In this document: piece after piece, positions 45,281-57,188 of the stretch
Layout of the letters: the number at the start of each line of letters is the position of its first letter
How positions within the stretch are numbered: the stretch's first letter is position 1
Origin: Protonemura montana
Taxonomy: Eukaryota > Arthropoda > Insecta > Plecoptera > Nemouridae
Length of the DNA stretch: 64,000 bases
Assembly (NCBI GenBank): GCA_947568835.1
Contig: OX387609.1
Location: forward strand, 8,509,660-8,573,659
Reading direction: 5' to 3'
Notes under the pieces: model-generated
Databases searched by the model: none
What the model was told of the DNA's origin: nothing
Seen by the model: the letters and a program-made list of their open reading frames with translations, nothing else
Translations under genes and position numbers: made by a program

Positions 45281-45684
45281 AGAAGCGTGTTGGAAACACC
45301 GGTTCTCGTGAGATCACCAAAGTTAAGCAACACTGCGCTGGGTCAGGTATTGGATGGGTGACCATCATGCACATGACCAGTTCTGTTTGGGAGAGAGGTC
45401 GGAGGGATGAAAGTTAGTACAGCAACTTCACTCGCCTTGCTTTCCAACCTATCGACAGCATGGATTTGTGGAGGAATCCTGTTGTTCGCGTTGTGCCGCC
45501 CTTATAGGAAGGGACGTTAAGCAAGTGGTCCCTTCGGTGCTCTGCGACAGGAGTAGGCTACGTGCTGGCACCAAGTTTCCTCTACTTCCTTCTAGGCTAG
45601 GTTAATCTAATCATCATCCACTCTCTAACCGACTCCAGTAGAGCAGTGCCACAGGGCCCGTTGTCGAAACAGCGCGTTTTAAGA
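45281..45684 (+). mobile_element. 5S-head SINE, full-length copy A3
   Basis: Head: GTTGGAAACACCGGTTCTCG, then GAGATCACCAAAGTTAAGCA and GGTATTGGATGGGTGACC. Body: GGAGGAATCCTGTTGTTCGC and GGGACGTTAAGCAAGTGG. Tail: GGGCCCGTTGTCGAAACAGC. One of the best copies for building a consensus. Confidence 0.8.
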
Positions 45685-47102
45685 CCCACTAATTAATTAA
45701 TGAAGCAAACATGGTCAATTTAAACAAACCAGGAAAAAACTCTGCGAAATTATTTTCCAGAGCACTTTCTCAAATGAGTGTAACTGGAATTTTTATCATA
45801 ACTGACTCCTCGGCGGTATTATTAGCGGTTTTTAAATAAATTCCGAGAGGATATTTATCCGTCTTTCAATTATAGATATACCTTTACCGCAGGTAAAATC
45901 TAATGCGCTGACCACACAAGACCAGATCCCTCTAGTAAAATCTCTATAAGGTTAAAGGTATCGTATCGGTATTCGGTATATATTTGAATGGCAATCGCGG
46001 CGATCGATCTGTGGTTCCCTCGTGGGAAACCCGAGGCCAACATTTCGGCACCGGACACTTCTCAAGACGTCCACGATCTCTTGAGCTGCCGAGACGCCAG
46101 ACTGTCTCACCTAGAGAGCTTTGGTAGACGCTCAGAGTGGCGAACTGGGCTAGAACTGCCATGTTTATATTTGCCTAAGTAAAAAGAAAACGTAGATTTC
46201 AGGTTTTTTGGATTAAATATAGTTATAATCTCTAAGTTATAAAAATCTAAAAAAAGAACTAGATGAAGTACATTTTCTAAACCAAGCCAATATAGGAAAT
46301 GAACGTCTAGGGTTTCTCATTCTAAATAGGATAAAATTAAAATGTTTTCAATAGAATAACACTGAAAGCCCCTTAGGTCTGGTTTTACCAAAATCTCGCC
46401 TCCTAGTTGAAGTGTTAGTTGAAACTATTGCCATGACGACTTCCAATCACATGCAGTGAAATTTAGATGTTTCTGTGAGCTAGAGATCCAACTTATAGTC
46501 GAGCATTTTGATAAAACTCGACCTCAAGTCCAATGCCACAAAATCTCAGTTCTCTTCCTTACGGTGGTTACATAAAACTTTGTTTTCTTCATAAAATGCA
46601 TACATTTATAACCACTTGGATACTATACCATTGCCGACAATGCGGCCCTGCTTTACTTCAATGCAACATTAATATGTTTAATTGATTCTCATACTCATGT
46701 CAAACTTAACACCTTTCAGTGTCTAACAATGCTTTCCCAACTAAGCCAACAACGGAATAAAACTAGAGTAGACTTAAAGTAAAGACCTCAATACAAAACG
46801 GTTGCGTTTCTCGGCGGTAGCCAGCCACTCCCGACCCACCACGACCCTCTGGCGTCTTCCGAAACCACCGTGCGTTGAAATCTCTGCGCGCCAGACGATA
46901 CAAGATCACGAAGAGGTAATTCGAGGAGGCGCCGATCAATAGCGATGCGTACTTGTTCGAACTTGAGCACCGTGCGTTATCGATTCACCGGATGCTAGGG
47001 CCAGGTCCATCGATGACCGTCCTTTATGTTCGACCAGGCGATTATTCGACAGGCAGCGACTTGATCGGTTTGTAGGTAGCGAGCGACATTGAGTTTCCAA
47101 TT
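45685..47102. other. Desert segment, no supported gene
   Basis: Two modestly GC-rich patches (45980-46160, 46800-47040) carry short open frames with no recognisable domain. A short repeat around 46420-46500 shares CCAATCACATGCAGTGAAA with about 48575. Confidence 0.35.
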
Positions 47103-47313
47103 AGTCAGAGGCTTGGTGCTAATGTTAAACTTCCTGCTGAGCAAACGAGCCGGCTACACGTGGTTATGGTTGTGGCCACCCGATTGCGCTTGAGGCCGTT
47201 TTTTTTGTCAAATTTCGACAAAAATTTCGACAATCGGTGAGGTTAGCGCTATCAAAGAGTAATTGAGCGTAAACCAGTCGTAAATACGAGTAATCTGCAA
47301 GAAATAACGCAAT
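47103..47313 (-). repeat. Repeat family B, copy 7
   Basis: Reverse orientation. It contains TGCTGAGCAAACGAGCCGG and GTGGCCACCCGATTGCGCTT, then TAATTGAGCGTAAACCAGTC and TAATCTGCAAGAAATAACG, the terminal sequence of the family. Confidence 0.8.
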
Positions 47314-48679
47314 TAAATTTCTTAAAACACAAACCGACTGTAACTCTATCTCTGACCGTCATTTATAAATATTATAGATCTTGATCAATTGTACCGGAGA
47401 GATAAATCTCTCATAGCTTATATCAACCTTAGATAGATGCAGGGTTTTTCGTTTTTTAAATTGCGAATTTCGAAATCAAATTGCGAATTGTGGTCAAAGC
47501 GAATCTAATTTAAAAAAGAAAATGGTTAAATAAGTGAATTGCAGATTTGACGTTGACATTTGACTGTTACCTAAATGCAAATAGGAAAACCGTCTCTCAT
47601 ACAATAGTTCTGTTCGTCAAACTTAACACCTTTAGTATCCACCGATGGCTCTCCCAGCTCACGCAGAGATCAAAGCGGTAACCGATTACCACTATTTCAT
47701 CGCGAGGAATTAAAATCTAAAACCGAAACGAGGCGCGCTTGGCCTTACCCCCGACTTTAATCATGGATTTTGAATCTGCACACGTCCGATGGTAAAGTCC
47801 TCTGGCACTCAAGGGCAAGCGGCGAAGATCACTGATGGCTGGTCCGAATATTTCTGCACAGGTCTAGCGAAGATCTCATTGCATTTGGCGCCAAAAAGAA
47901 ATAATAGGACGCCAGGATTAATTCGCTTGGCACCAAATTTCAGTAACCAGAACTGCAGTGTATGTCCAGGTATTTTACATTATTCTGAATACAGGATGAA
48001 CTCAACTGACACATTCAATATAAACTACGGTATTATTAGACTGAATATATGAACATTCTCTGCTATTGTGCACAATAATTGGCGGATTTTTCTGAAATAG
48101 TTTCTTTTCGTTCAAATTTTACCGAAAATACGGCTAAAGATTTGCACCAAAAACGACCGCCGACAGCTTAACAGACACAACACCTCGCGAGGTACAATCC
48201 GTGGCAAGGGTGCCCCCCCCCCCCCCCCTACCCCATCCTTGGCCACTTCTCAATGGCAATCTTCACACCATCGCCTACGCCAGGACAAAGCCGGCTCACT
48301 ACGAAGAATGCAATTCATTGAAAAAAAAACCATCCCCCATCTCACTCCCACTGGTTAGCTATTGTCTCGTATCCTCTCGCTTGCACCCTATGGACAGCGG
48401 GACACATTCCTAGCTGACCGCACCGAGGCGGCGCGTCGTTCACTTATTTTTATATCACGGCCCGCGAGAGCTGAATTCCTTAGTGTGGTGTTATATGATC
48501 AGGATCATGGTGGGTTTGACATGGCGGGTGTTGGATAGCCAGTGGCGTAGTCGCTGGGTCGTGATGGCAACAACCAATCACATGCAGTGAAAGTCAGATG
48601 TTTCCGTGGGTTAGGAGCTTAACTTGAATTTTAAAAATATTGTGGTACCATGCCTGAATGAACTTAAACACGTCTTAAA
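47314..48679. other. Desert segment, no supported gene
   Basis: AT-rich, then a 16-nt C run at 48213-48228. Short frames around 47790-48050 and 48200-48410 have no recognisable product. Confidence 0.35.
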
Positions 48680-48922
48680 CAACTTCACTCGCTTTGCTGA
48701 TCAATATCAAGACGGCATGGATTTGTTCGCGTTGTAACGTCCTTCAGAAGGGACGCTTAGCCAGTGGTACCCTTGGTGCTATTCGACAGGAGTACGCTAA
48801 GTGCTAGCAACGATTTTCTCCTCTTACCTTGTAGGCTAGTTTAGGTTCATTGTCATTACGCACTCATTCACCGACACCATAAGACCAGCGCAACAAAACA
48901 ATCAGTGCGTCGTTAAACACAA
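48680..48922 (+). mobile_element. 5S-head SINE, 5'-truncated copy A4
   Basis: Begins inside the body (CAACTTCACTCGCTTTGCTG), continues through GACGGCATGGATTTGTTCGC and ACGCTTAGCCAGTGGTACCC, and ends AGTGCGTCGTTAAACACA. The 5S-like head is absent, as expected for 5' truncation during target-primed reverse transcription. Confidence 0.7.
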
Positions 48923-49604
48923 AAAATCAGTAAAACAATCGACTGGACATTTTTCCTCCTGGAATGGTCCTTTTTCCTGAATGCTAGAGTCGAATCAGAA
49001 GCTACTTCCCAGTCGTCAACGCCACTTCAAAGTACAACTCATCTTATATGACTCTCATCATCCCAGATGATCCAAATAAAAGTCTAGAGAAATCGGGACA
49101 TGATGATGACGACTTCAAATCGATGACTTATGCTAAGTTTCTTCGGAATGTCTCCCTGTTTACAAGTCATCGTTCTTATATGAGAGGTGCTTTGAAGGTG
49201 ATGCAACTACTGTAGCCATGGTGACTAATTCCCTGTCCCTGCCTCAATGACGGCAACCTCTGGAAACCACTGCATTCCAGACAAACACCCAGACATAATA
49301 CGACTCGAGTGTTTGATAGAGGAGAACAATTACAACTGACGCGTGGAAAGAAGAAAAAAACACTAGCGATCATACTCGCGTTTCAAAAGTCTTTAAAAGT
49401 GTGCTTGACAGTTGACGGGATTTCTTTCCCCACGTGATTAATAGTTTTGCACTACACGGGACTTCCAACGCACGACTGCGACGCCGTTTCAAGATCAGTT
49501 ACCAGCAAATGCCGAATTCGTACACAAAATAGATCGTGTTCAATAGCTATCTCAAAAATTAGATTCACAGAGTTTTGTTAATAATTGGTGCCAATAGACG
49601 ATGG
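48923..49604. other. Desert segment, nothing recognised
   Basis: AT-rich sequence without convincing ORFs or known repeat families. Confidence 0.35.
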
Positions 49605-49885
49605 GTTTAGTCAGAGTCACAGTGCTAATGTTAAACGTTCTGCCATTGGTTTACAGGTTTAGTCAGAGACCCAGTGCTAATGTTAAACGTCCTGCTGTTT
49701 AGTTTACAGGTTAAGTCAGAGTCACAGTACTAATGTTAAACGTCCTATCATTGGGTTTACAAGTTTAGTCAGAGTCACAGCGCTAATGTTAAACGTTCTG
49801 CCACTGGGTTTACAGGTTTAGTCAGAGTCACAGCGCTAATGTTAAACGTCCTGCCATTGGGTTTACAGGTTTAGTCAGAGTCAGA
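49605..49885 (-). repeat. 53-bp tandem array derived from the end of repeat family B
   Basis: GTTTAGTCAGAG-type starts occur at 49605, 49657, 49710, 49763, 49816 and 49869 (spacing 52, 53, 53, 53, 53). Each unit holds GCTAATGTTAAACGT and CTGCCATTGGGTTTACAG. The same text occurs once at the end of family B copies at 28309 and 47103. The array is therefore an expansion of one terminus of a dispersed element. Confidence 0.9.
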
Positions 49886-50066
49886 CCAAGAGAAAGATGG
49901 ATACAAAAAGTACAAGCACATGTGGAGGAAAGAGATGGGAAATGGAATGAAGTAGAAGAAAAATAAAGCTGGCTTTAAGATAAGGAGTTATGGAAGAAGT
50001 TGGTGAATGAAAAGGAATATGAAAAGAGCATGAAGAAGACGAAAAATGATTTGGCACAATCAAGTT
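49883..50066 (+). mobile_element. LINE ORF2 C-terminal remnant with two in-frame stops
   Basis: In one frame it reads RPRERWIQKVQAHVEERDGK, then W-N-E-V-E-E-K-stop, then a second stop and DKELWKKLVNEKE. This matches the C-terminal pattern of many LINE reverse transcriptases (GRP-x-x-RW ... D-x-x-x-W-x-x-L). It directly abuts the 53-bp array. Confidence 0.6.
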
Positions 50067-50142
50067 AAATGCCTTAAATTAAACATTTTTACCTGTTTTA
50101 ATAAATGGATGAACAAAAATAAAATCGATTTAAAAAAAAAAT

Positions 50143-50372
50143 GCGAAAATTACTCGCATTTGAGACTCGTTTAAACTCAACAAATATAAATGCGACCAAC
50201 GATTGATATGTATAACTCGATATTTTGAATCGTAGATTATTTTTTTAAAAGGACGGCCACAAGCGCCATCGGTGGTCACAACCGTTACCACGTGTTGCCG
50301 GCCTCGTTTGCTCAGCACAACCCTTATTATTAGCGCTGTGCCCTGTCTCACCATAAATCCAATACACTCTTT
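50143..50372 (+). repeat. Repeat family B, copy 8
   Basis: Contains TTACTCGCATTTGAGACTCG, CACAAGCGCCATCGGTGG and CACGTGTTGCCGGC-TCGTTTGCTCAGC. The far end is diverged. Long frames seen on both strands here come from this repeat. Confidence 0.75.
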
Positions 50373-51142
50373 GACGCGGGCGGTGACAGATTTGGGACCA
50401 ATCCGTGGATGCTCTAGACCTACTTTCCAGTCCAGTGTACCTACCGTAATGATTGTAGTCTGTGTCATGTTTTGGGTCGGTCTTTCATGCCGACTTGTTT
50501 GGGGGTGAGATGTTTCCTCACCTGGAAGTGACATCTTAGTGGAGCTAGCGGTTTCCTCTCCAATTAAATTACAAGAAAAACCCATGTAAAACTTAACGGG
50601 CCATGGTCAAGTTGTAGGTATAATTTTAAGTGGCTGTACTGTGAATTTAACGGGTATTACCGCGAAGTGGTCGCCGTTTATGGAGAAGCGATTTTTTTCA
50701 ATGTTGAGTGCTTTTCAACTTGAATATAACTGCCATAAACAGTGATTTCGCTGTGAAGATTGTCGGCAGTTGGAATGTAAAGGAAAATGCAATTAATTAA
50801 AAAATGTACAAGGAAAATTATGCTTAAAAATTAACCATGCTTTTGAAATTGAAGTGAATCATACGTTTTATTTCCTTGAGTTGAAAGAAAAAAAAATGCA
50901 CAGTTAGCAATCATTGGCAATCATTGTTCAATTTACGATTAAAATGTCTAGTCTGCTATTTTACCGCCTTTTTTAACAATCGTCTAGTTATGTTTGAAAT
51001 CACGACTTTTAACTCTGAGCACGGCACGTTGGATCGTGCTATTTGTTTTTTCGTTGGCTAGGTCGAAATTAGAAACTTTTTGTAAGAAGACTCGAACAAA
51101 TGTTTTAACGGGAAGTTGGTACTGGTACGCTCCACAAGTTTA

Positions 51143-51255
51143 TCAAATCAAATTTATTAGATAATTACCTTTGACACTTGTGCTTATTACACAATAATTA
51201 CAGGCACGTACAATCTCATAAATTCCGCTGAAAATTAACGGCGAAACGTTTCAAT
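51143..51255 (+). repeat. Local direct duplication, first copy
   Basis: GATAATTACCTTTGACACTTG, ACACAATAATTACAG and AAATTAACGGCGAAACGTTTCAAT recur in order at 51674-51785 (AATTAACGGTGAAACGTTTCAAT), about 530 bp downstream. Confidence 0.7.
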
Positions 51256-51673
51256 TTTCTACGCGTGCAACTCGTATGATAATCTGCATTTACAATGTCT
51301 AGCCTGTGAGAGAAAATACCAGCCCAATGACTGTACCCCAGTAATGCAAGCAACTCATGAACGAAATTTTCAATTATGATATCAGTCGAGGTATTTCAAA
51401 ATTAGAAAATAATTCCCAAGACTGCTGTAAGATTTCTAGAAAAATTCTCGAAATCACTCGAAAAACAAAAGATCTCTGCACGACAAAAGCTTTAGAGAAA
51501 AAGTAAAATAACGGACATGAGAGGAGATGATTTTTTAGTGTTTTTTTAAATCGACAGTTGGCCCACATGTCACCCCAAAACGACCGGTGGCGCCTCTGCC
51601 GGTAAAATATATTCTCTCGGTGAACTGAATGTCGTTACTCGTTACTTACACGATATAGTTACCTAATTATCAA

Positions 51674-51785
51674 GTTAAACTGATTTGATAATTACCTTTG
51701 ACACTTGTAAAATTACACAACAATTACAGACACTAACAATCTAACAAACTCTGCGTCAAATTAACGGTGAAACGTTTCAATGTTC
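51674..51785 (+). repeat. Local direct duplication, second copy
   Basis: Partner of 51143-51255, diverged by substitutions and small indels. Confidence 0.7.
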
Positions 51786-54047
51786 AAAAGAAAACCGCAT
51801 GCAGATCATTCAACTCCTGTCAATTGAAACCTTTTATCGGTCGTCGATCAGAAATCGCTCGCGTTTGCAGAAAATACCGCGATGATGTTAAGAGGTGAGA
51901 CGGAGTGTCTAGACCGTACATTCTGAGGTAGGTAATGCTTCTAGAACCACTTCTTCAGATAAGAGCTGCTGTTCTATGGCAGAGAGCCGCTGTATATGTA
52001 TAGGAGAGCGGGTACCCCAATGGGCGAGAAACCATGTTTTGCGGCCATTTTGACACGTGTTAAGGAAAGGGAAATTATTGCTTTCCGATAACTGACAGGA
52101 CGTTTGAATAGCATTTATAAAATTCTCATTTTTGCTTGTGATGTCAGGCGATCTCAGCAGCTCCATAGTTGTCAACGGTTCAAAATCTTACCATGAATAC
52201 CCTAATGTTTGGTTGAACTATATCTCATTTTTACAGCTGGCGAAAAGGGATTACAGCAAAATTAAATTTTAAGCAAATGGTTGTGTTCGTTTCTGATTTT
52301 CGTTGTCATAGTACCATTCGAATTAAATTAACTGTAGTTCAGATATTCTGCGTCTAATTTACCTTCACAAATGTTTCCAGATTGAAATGAAATTCAGAAA
52401 AGACACAATATTTTCTGTCTTCAAAAAAATTTTTTTTCTGGATTTTTAGCAGTCTTTGTGCCTTATTCAACCTCCTTATCAGCCATGGCCATAGCTTACA
52501 CAAATAGGAGCATTGCATATGTGAAATGAAAGTGCTCCAGTATGACCACTCTGCCCCCTACCAACGCTCTCTATCCGTCGCAAGTCGGGAGCCTCCGCGC
52601 TCTACCCGTCTGTAAATCATCTTCCCGCCGCCGACAGCTCGTACCTTGTTTACAGGTAAACACTTGGCGGCCACACCTCTGCGTAGGGTACGCTCTTGAA
52701 ACGGAGAGGGAACAAATCCAGTGTCATTTGTAAATGTACCACTCATAAATGTTGAGGTAGTCTTCCTTTGCCTGTCTTTTTATTAGCGTCCAGGTGGAAT
52801 GTTTCTGTATGGTGGATTCTTGTAGTATGGATTTATTGTGTTGAGGATTTTTGAGAAGGACGAAGACTTTTATGTTTTAAGTGGCTAGTTACTTCAGAAA
52901 CAAGACGTTTACGATATAATCGGAGACACAAATGCTTAGGAGGACAAAATTTCCCAAAATTTAGAGCAGTAACCAATAATAATAATGTTTATTTCATAAA
53001 GATTGACCATATGTACCACGATAACATCACATATAACATAATTTAGCATTTGAAAAACAGCAAATCGACCAAAAATGTACATGCCTATCGTATAAACTAA
53101 ATTATTTAAGACAAACAAAACATAAAAACCAGAGGTGGAAGCCAAAATAATTGCCAATTTGTAATTGTAAAATATGGAAGCTCATTTATTTCGATTATGG
53201 AGTTACAATCCATAATTAAATAACCATATAAATAAAATAATTCAGCTTTTCTAGAAATTCAAGGAATATTGTTTTTCGAATGGCTACGAAATGAAAGAAA
53301 GAAGAGAAATACTTTTGTAAAACATAAAAATGGTAAAAATAAGCAATTCTAAGATACTAATTCTAAGATTTCTGTAAGCTTTTGTTTCTTATGGCAAAAA
53401 TGAGTCTACATGGCTTTGGTATGGTATATTCTCTCACTGATTGAACTGTACCTACATTAACATACTGTAAACAATTGCATCTAACTAATAAACAGCAAAG
53501 AACTTCATAATATAAACTTAATATGAAATCAGGTGTAGGTACCACACCATCATTAGCACCCTTCATAAAGGTGATTAAGAATTTAACTCCGCTACCGAGG
53601 AACCACTTTCTCCACAAGCTATACAGACCATGCCAAAGTTAATTGCCTTCTATTATGTTACCCTATTAGGATGGCAAAGTCTTATAAGGTAACGCTATGT
53701 GCCTACCTGCTTCAATTCAGTATAACTATTTTAAAATAACGACATTAAAAAATATTTAACTATAAAATCGCTTAAAAACGTTGGAAATCACTAAGTAAAT
53801 AAGTAAGTTAATGACTAAATTAATTTAAATACAGCAATTCTATTAAATAAAAACACGAGAAAAGTAGAAATCACATTAAAATTAATCATATCAAGCTTAC
53901 TTTTATCAACAATCTTCTCCGCACTATCATTGCGCTAATGTTAAACACCGTCTTCGCGAAAAATGGCTGCCAAATAAGTACTTAACCGAAAAAAACGGAG
54001 GATTACAAGATGGAGTCACCGTCGCTTTTAATGTGAAACATTTTGAT

Positions 54048-54293
54048 TTCCTTATTTCTCGCCGATTACCAGCATTTGAAACTTGTTTTTGCTCTATGAA
54101 TCTTTATTTACGCTTATTCCAAGGATTGATATGCATGTATCGATATTTTAAGTCGTAATTATTAAACTGTAGAAAATTAAAAAAACTACGACCTCAAGCG
54201 CCATCGGGTATCAACTTCCGTTACCACATGTTTTGCTCGGCAGAAAATTTAGCATCAACGCTGGCCATCTGACAACCTTTAAACTCAATGCAA
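54048..54293 (+). repeat. Repeat family B, copy 9
   Basis: Starts TTCCTTATTTCTCGCCGATT and contains CTCAAGCGCCATCGGGTATC and CAACGCTGGCCATCTGAC. Ends ACCTTTAAACTCAATG. Near full length but diverged. Confidence 0.8.
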
Positions 54294-54516
54294 TATTAGC
54301 AATGCGTGTATATCGGAATTAAGTGCCATCTACGCCAGGTGTAAACCACGATCATAGGTTCAATGTTGATTGTTGAATTACTCTGTGCCTCTGTACTGTA
54401 CGTCAGGATGGATTTCTGATGCATTATCGCATGCAATTGACGCGGTACGAGAGAGCGACAGGTGTTTCATGACTGTTTCCTGTCTGCTCTCTGGCGAAAC
54501 AATTAGCATTACTGAG

Positions 54517-55108
54517 TAATTGCAAGCAATAAACCGAGTGTACGATGCAATTGTTAATAAATGTCGTCACTGGCATGTCCAAAGGGTTTGGCTTATGTTA
54601 TGACAGTAGGTACTCGTGAGATCATTAAGGTTAAGTAATAAATAGATGGTTTAGCGTTTTGGATGGGTGACCACTATTCAATCAATTGCAAGCAGTAAGC
54701 CTAGTGTAAGTTGTAATTGTTAATAAATGTTGACACTAACATATCCAAAGGATTTGGCGTATATTGTAATTATTGTAAGTTTTCATGAGATCATCAAAGT
54801 TAAGCAACACATTGATGGTTTAGCGTTTTGAATAGGTGACCACTATTCAAATCATGTGTTTTTTTTAGGCCCTTGCGGTTTTAAAACGATTCAAGTCATT
54901 ACTTTTTATCCACAGTTTCACTCGCCTTGCTTATCGACATCTCTCATACGGATTGGCGAAGAAATGTAAACAAACCGTTTATTCACGTCCTTCGGAAGGG
55001 ACAACCGAACCGCATATCACAATTTTAGGTTCATAATCCCTATCATTCACCAACACTAATATAGCGTTCATAATGAAATCAATGCGTCGTTAAACACCAC
55101 ACATCTGT
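54517..55108 (+). mobile_element. 5S-head SINE, copy A5, with head plus flank tandemly duplicated
   Basis: Two units of about 175 bp follow each other (about 54517-54690 and 54685-54860). Each has ATTGCAAGCA-TAA, ATTGTTAATAAATGT, CAAAGG-TTTGGC, then a decayed 5S head (GAGATCAT-AA-GTTAAG and GGGTGACCACTATTCAA). The SINE body (TTTCACTCGCCTTGCTTATC; CGTCCTTCGGAAGGGAC) and the tail AATGCGTCGTTAAACACCAC follow once. Confidence 0.65.
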
Positions 55109-56018
55109 CTGTAAAACGCCGTAATCAAACCTTCGCGGATGGATCTTTTCTATTCGATCAAATCCCAGACTCGGCTGTTGTTTGAGGCCGCGGTGACAAA
55201 TATTGACGGTCAATATTTGCCCCTGATGAGATACGACATAGGATTATTTATTTCGCTTGAAAGTGACTCTAAAAGCGCAGTATGATTACTATTTTTAAAA
55301 TCATCCTCTGCACGCTTTCAATAAGTGATTGCACCTTGCAATTGAAGACGTATTTTCAAGTGTTTTTCTACTGCTGGATAGGTTGCAAAAACACAGTTTT
55401 TTGCAACCTATCCAGCCTCTTGCTGCGCCTCACAGCCTTCTCTTTGCTGTTTTTACAACTTTTTGCACCCTTTTTCCACTTTTTCCACCTTTACGCTAGA
55501 TTTTCCAGTTTTTTTTTACAGCTTTTGAAGCTGTTTTTGAAATTCTATTTGAAGATGTTTAAAACCTTTTGCAATGCAAGTAATATTTAAAAAAATGTAA
55601 TGTTTTTTTTTTGCTGTTTGTACACCTTTTCATAGCTTCTTACAGCATCTTGCTGCTTCGCGAAGCTTTGTGCAGTTACTCGACGCTTCTTTTACGCGTT
55701 TTACGTGGAATAAGCTTCCTCCTTGGAAATTAGTACGACACGCCTGTTTTGTCTATTTCTGGAACCGGCCAAGCAAACGAATGCGGACGATCGGAACTGT
55801 TACTGCGAAGTTGGTACTAAACAATGTTTTAATTAGTTAGTCCACACCAGCCTTTCGATTAATCGCAGTACCAAACATATCGATTTCGTTATCACTGATG
55901 ACACCTGTCTAGGTAATTATAATAATAATATAGCTTTGATTAAATTAGTCATGAGCATGATATGAACGTGTTGGGTTTTGGATAGCCGTATAATCAAGCA
56001 ATTCGGGCGTGTGTGCTC
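55109..56018. other. T-rich imperfect-repeat tract containing an 18-bp hairpin
   Basis: From about 55300 to 55690 the plus strand is strongly T-rich, with recurring TTTTGCA / CAGCTTTT / GAAGCT words. A perfect 18-bp inverted repeat sits at 55374-55415. The apparent membrane-protein-like ORF here is a product of the T bias. Confidence 0.5.
55374..55415. repeat. Perfect 18-bp inverted repeat with a 6-nt loop
   Basis: CTGGATAGGTTGCAAAAA at 55374-55391 is reverse-complemented at 55398-55415. The loop is CACAGT. Confidence 0.9.
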
Positions 56019-56160
56019 TCCCAAACTACCCCAGTTATCCCAGCTATCCCAAACTATCCCCAGATATTCTAGTTATCCCAGCTATACCAAACTATTCCAA
56101 GCTATTCTAGCTATTCCAGATATACCGAACTATACCATGCTATCATATGCTATCCAGCAT
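56019..56160 (+). repeat. Degenerate minisatellite of CTATCCCAAA-type units
   Basis: About a dozen units of 10-13 bp with CTAT(C/T)CCA and variants cover about 140 bp. The unit is unstable in length and sequence. Confidence 0.7.
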
Positions 56161-56900
56161 GCCCTATTAATTTTTCCCAACAATTGTCATTGAAATGAAC
56201 CGCGTTGAATTTCATTGCAATTAAAACTGCCCACGGACGGACCGAAGGTCAGCTCCACTTTTAGTGCCCATATACGTGCTTCTGTCTAAATAAAAACTTG
56301 TATAAATAAACATGTATCTAATTTATACCCTAAGAATGTAAAAATATCATAAAATATGCTTGGCCATAAAGTACCGATGTTTAATTATTGTGCCATTTGA
56401 CAAGCTGACCACACTTTAATTTTATGTTCTTCGTCAGATCACGTGGCGCACATTCTAAAAATCCCTCATTGTTCACTGTGAAGAGGGTAGGTACACCGAC
56501 ATTTCATTATTATTTCGCTATAACTTGATTTAGATAGGCCATAAAGACATCCACTGATAATACCTGAGAAAACAGATATTACTTCAATACCTATATACCA
56601 CGGCCAGGGCAAGTCTTTCCACTGCACGCCATTATAATAAATTGCATCGTGCTTTTGTTTCGCAGAAGATATAACAATAAATTTGGTCAGCGTTCGTATT
56701 TTTTTTTTCAAATCGAATTTCCAAAAAGTCGCCCCCGCTTTGCGCATGCCCAAGATGATTGTTATAAAGATGTCCGTTAGTGTCTTCGGAAACGAGTGCC
56801 ACCTTCACACTGCCTTCTTGTACCTACATCGAGGCGGCCGTGGTTTAGAGAGCTCACTGCTAGGGAGTGGCTAAGAGATTTTGTTCAGAGTTTGATTGAT
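56161..56900. other. Desert segment, nothing recognised
   Basis: AT-rich. A tRNA-like phrase near 56832 was examined and rejected. No supported exon. Confidence 0.35.
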
Positions 56901-57188
56901 TTGTGGGGTTTAACGACGCATTGTTTTGATAACTAGCTGTGGCCCTGGTATAAAGGCGTCGGCGAATGATTAATTTTGATGAACTTTACATAGCCTAGAA
57001 GAGAGGAGAGGAAAACCTGGTATTTATACTCCTGTCGAATAGCACGGATCATCCGAAGGACGGTACAACTCGAACAACAGAATTCTTCTACAAATTCATA
57101 CTGTCAAGAGTTTGATAAGCAAGACGAGTAAAGTTGTTTCACTTACTTCCATCCCTCAAAACAGATCAGAACTGGTAATTAGTATGAT
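56901..57188 (-). mobile_element. 5S-head SINE, copy A6, body and tail
   Basis: On the plus strand it starts GGGGTTTAACGACGCATTG (inverted tail), then has the inverted body (CATCCGAAGGACGGTACAAC; AATTCTTCTACAAATTCATA). Its 5' head continues rightward into the 92-bp array. Confidence 0.75.

Larger units (their letters stand above)
50373..54047. other. Desert segment with local duplications, no supported gene
   Basis: Holds two diverged copies of an about 115-bp segment (51143-51255 and 51674-51785) and a repeat at 51299-51425 shared with receptor intron 7. A short GC-richer patch lies near 52550-52720. Otherwise AT-rich without convincing exons. Confidence 0.4.

Noticed and set aside
49605..49885. 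CRISPR-like array (regular 53-bp repeats)
   Set aside because: There are no unique spacers between conserved repeats: the whole unit repeats, and the genome is eukaryotic.
50130..50585. Minus-strand frame of 151 codons
   Set aside because: Lies on a copy of dispersed repeat family B, and other copies do not keep the frame.
55282..55590. Phe/Leu-rich frame of 102 codons resembling a membrane protein
   Set aside because: The composition follows directly from the T-rich imperfect repeat, which also contains a perfect hairpin. No family resemblance.
56825..56880. tRNA-like phrase (GGCCGTGGTTTAGAGAGCTC)
   Set aside because: Box A resemblance only. No box B at proper distance and no cloverleaf by eye.
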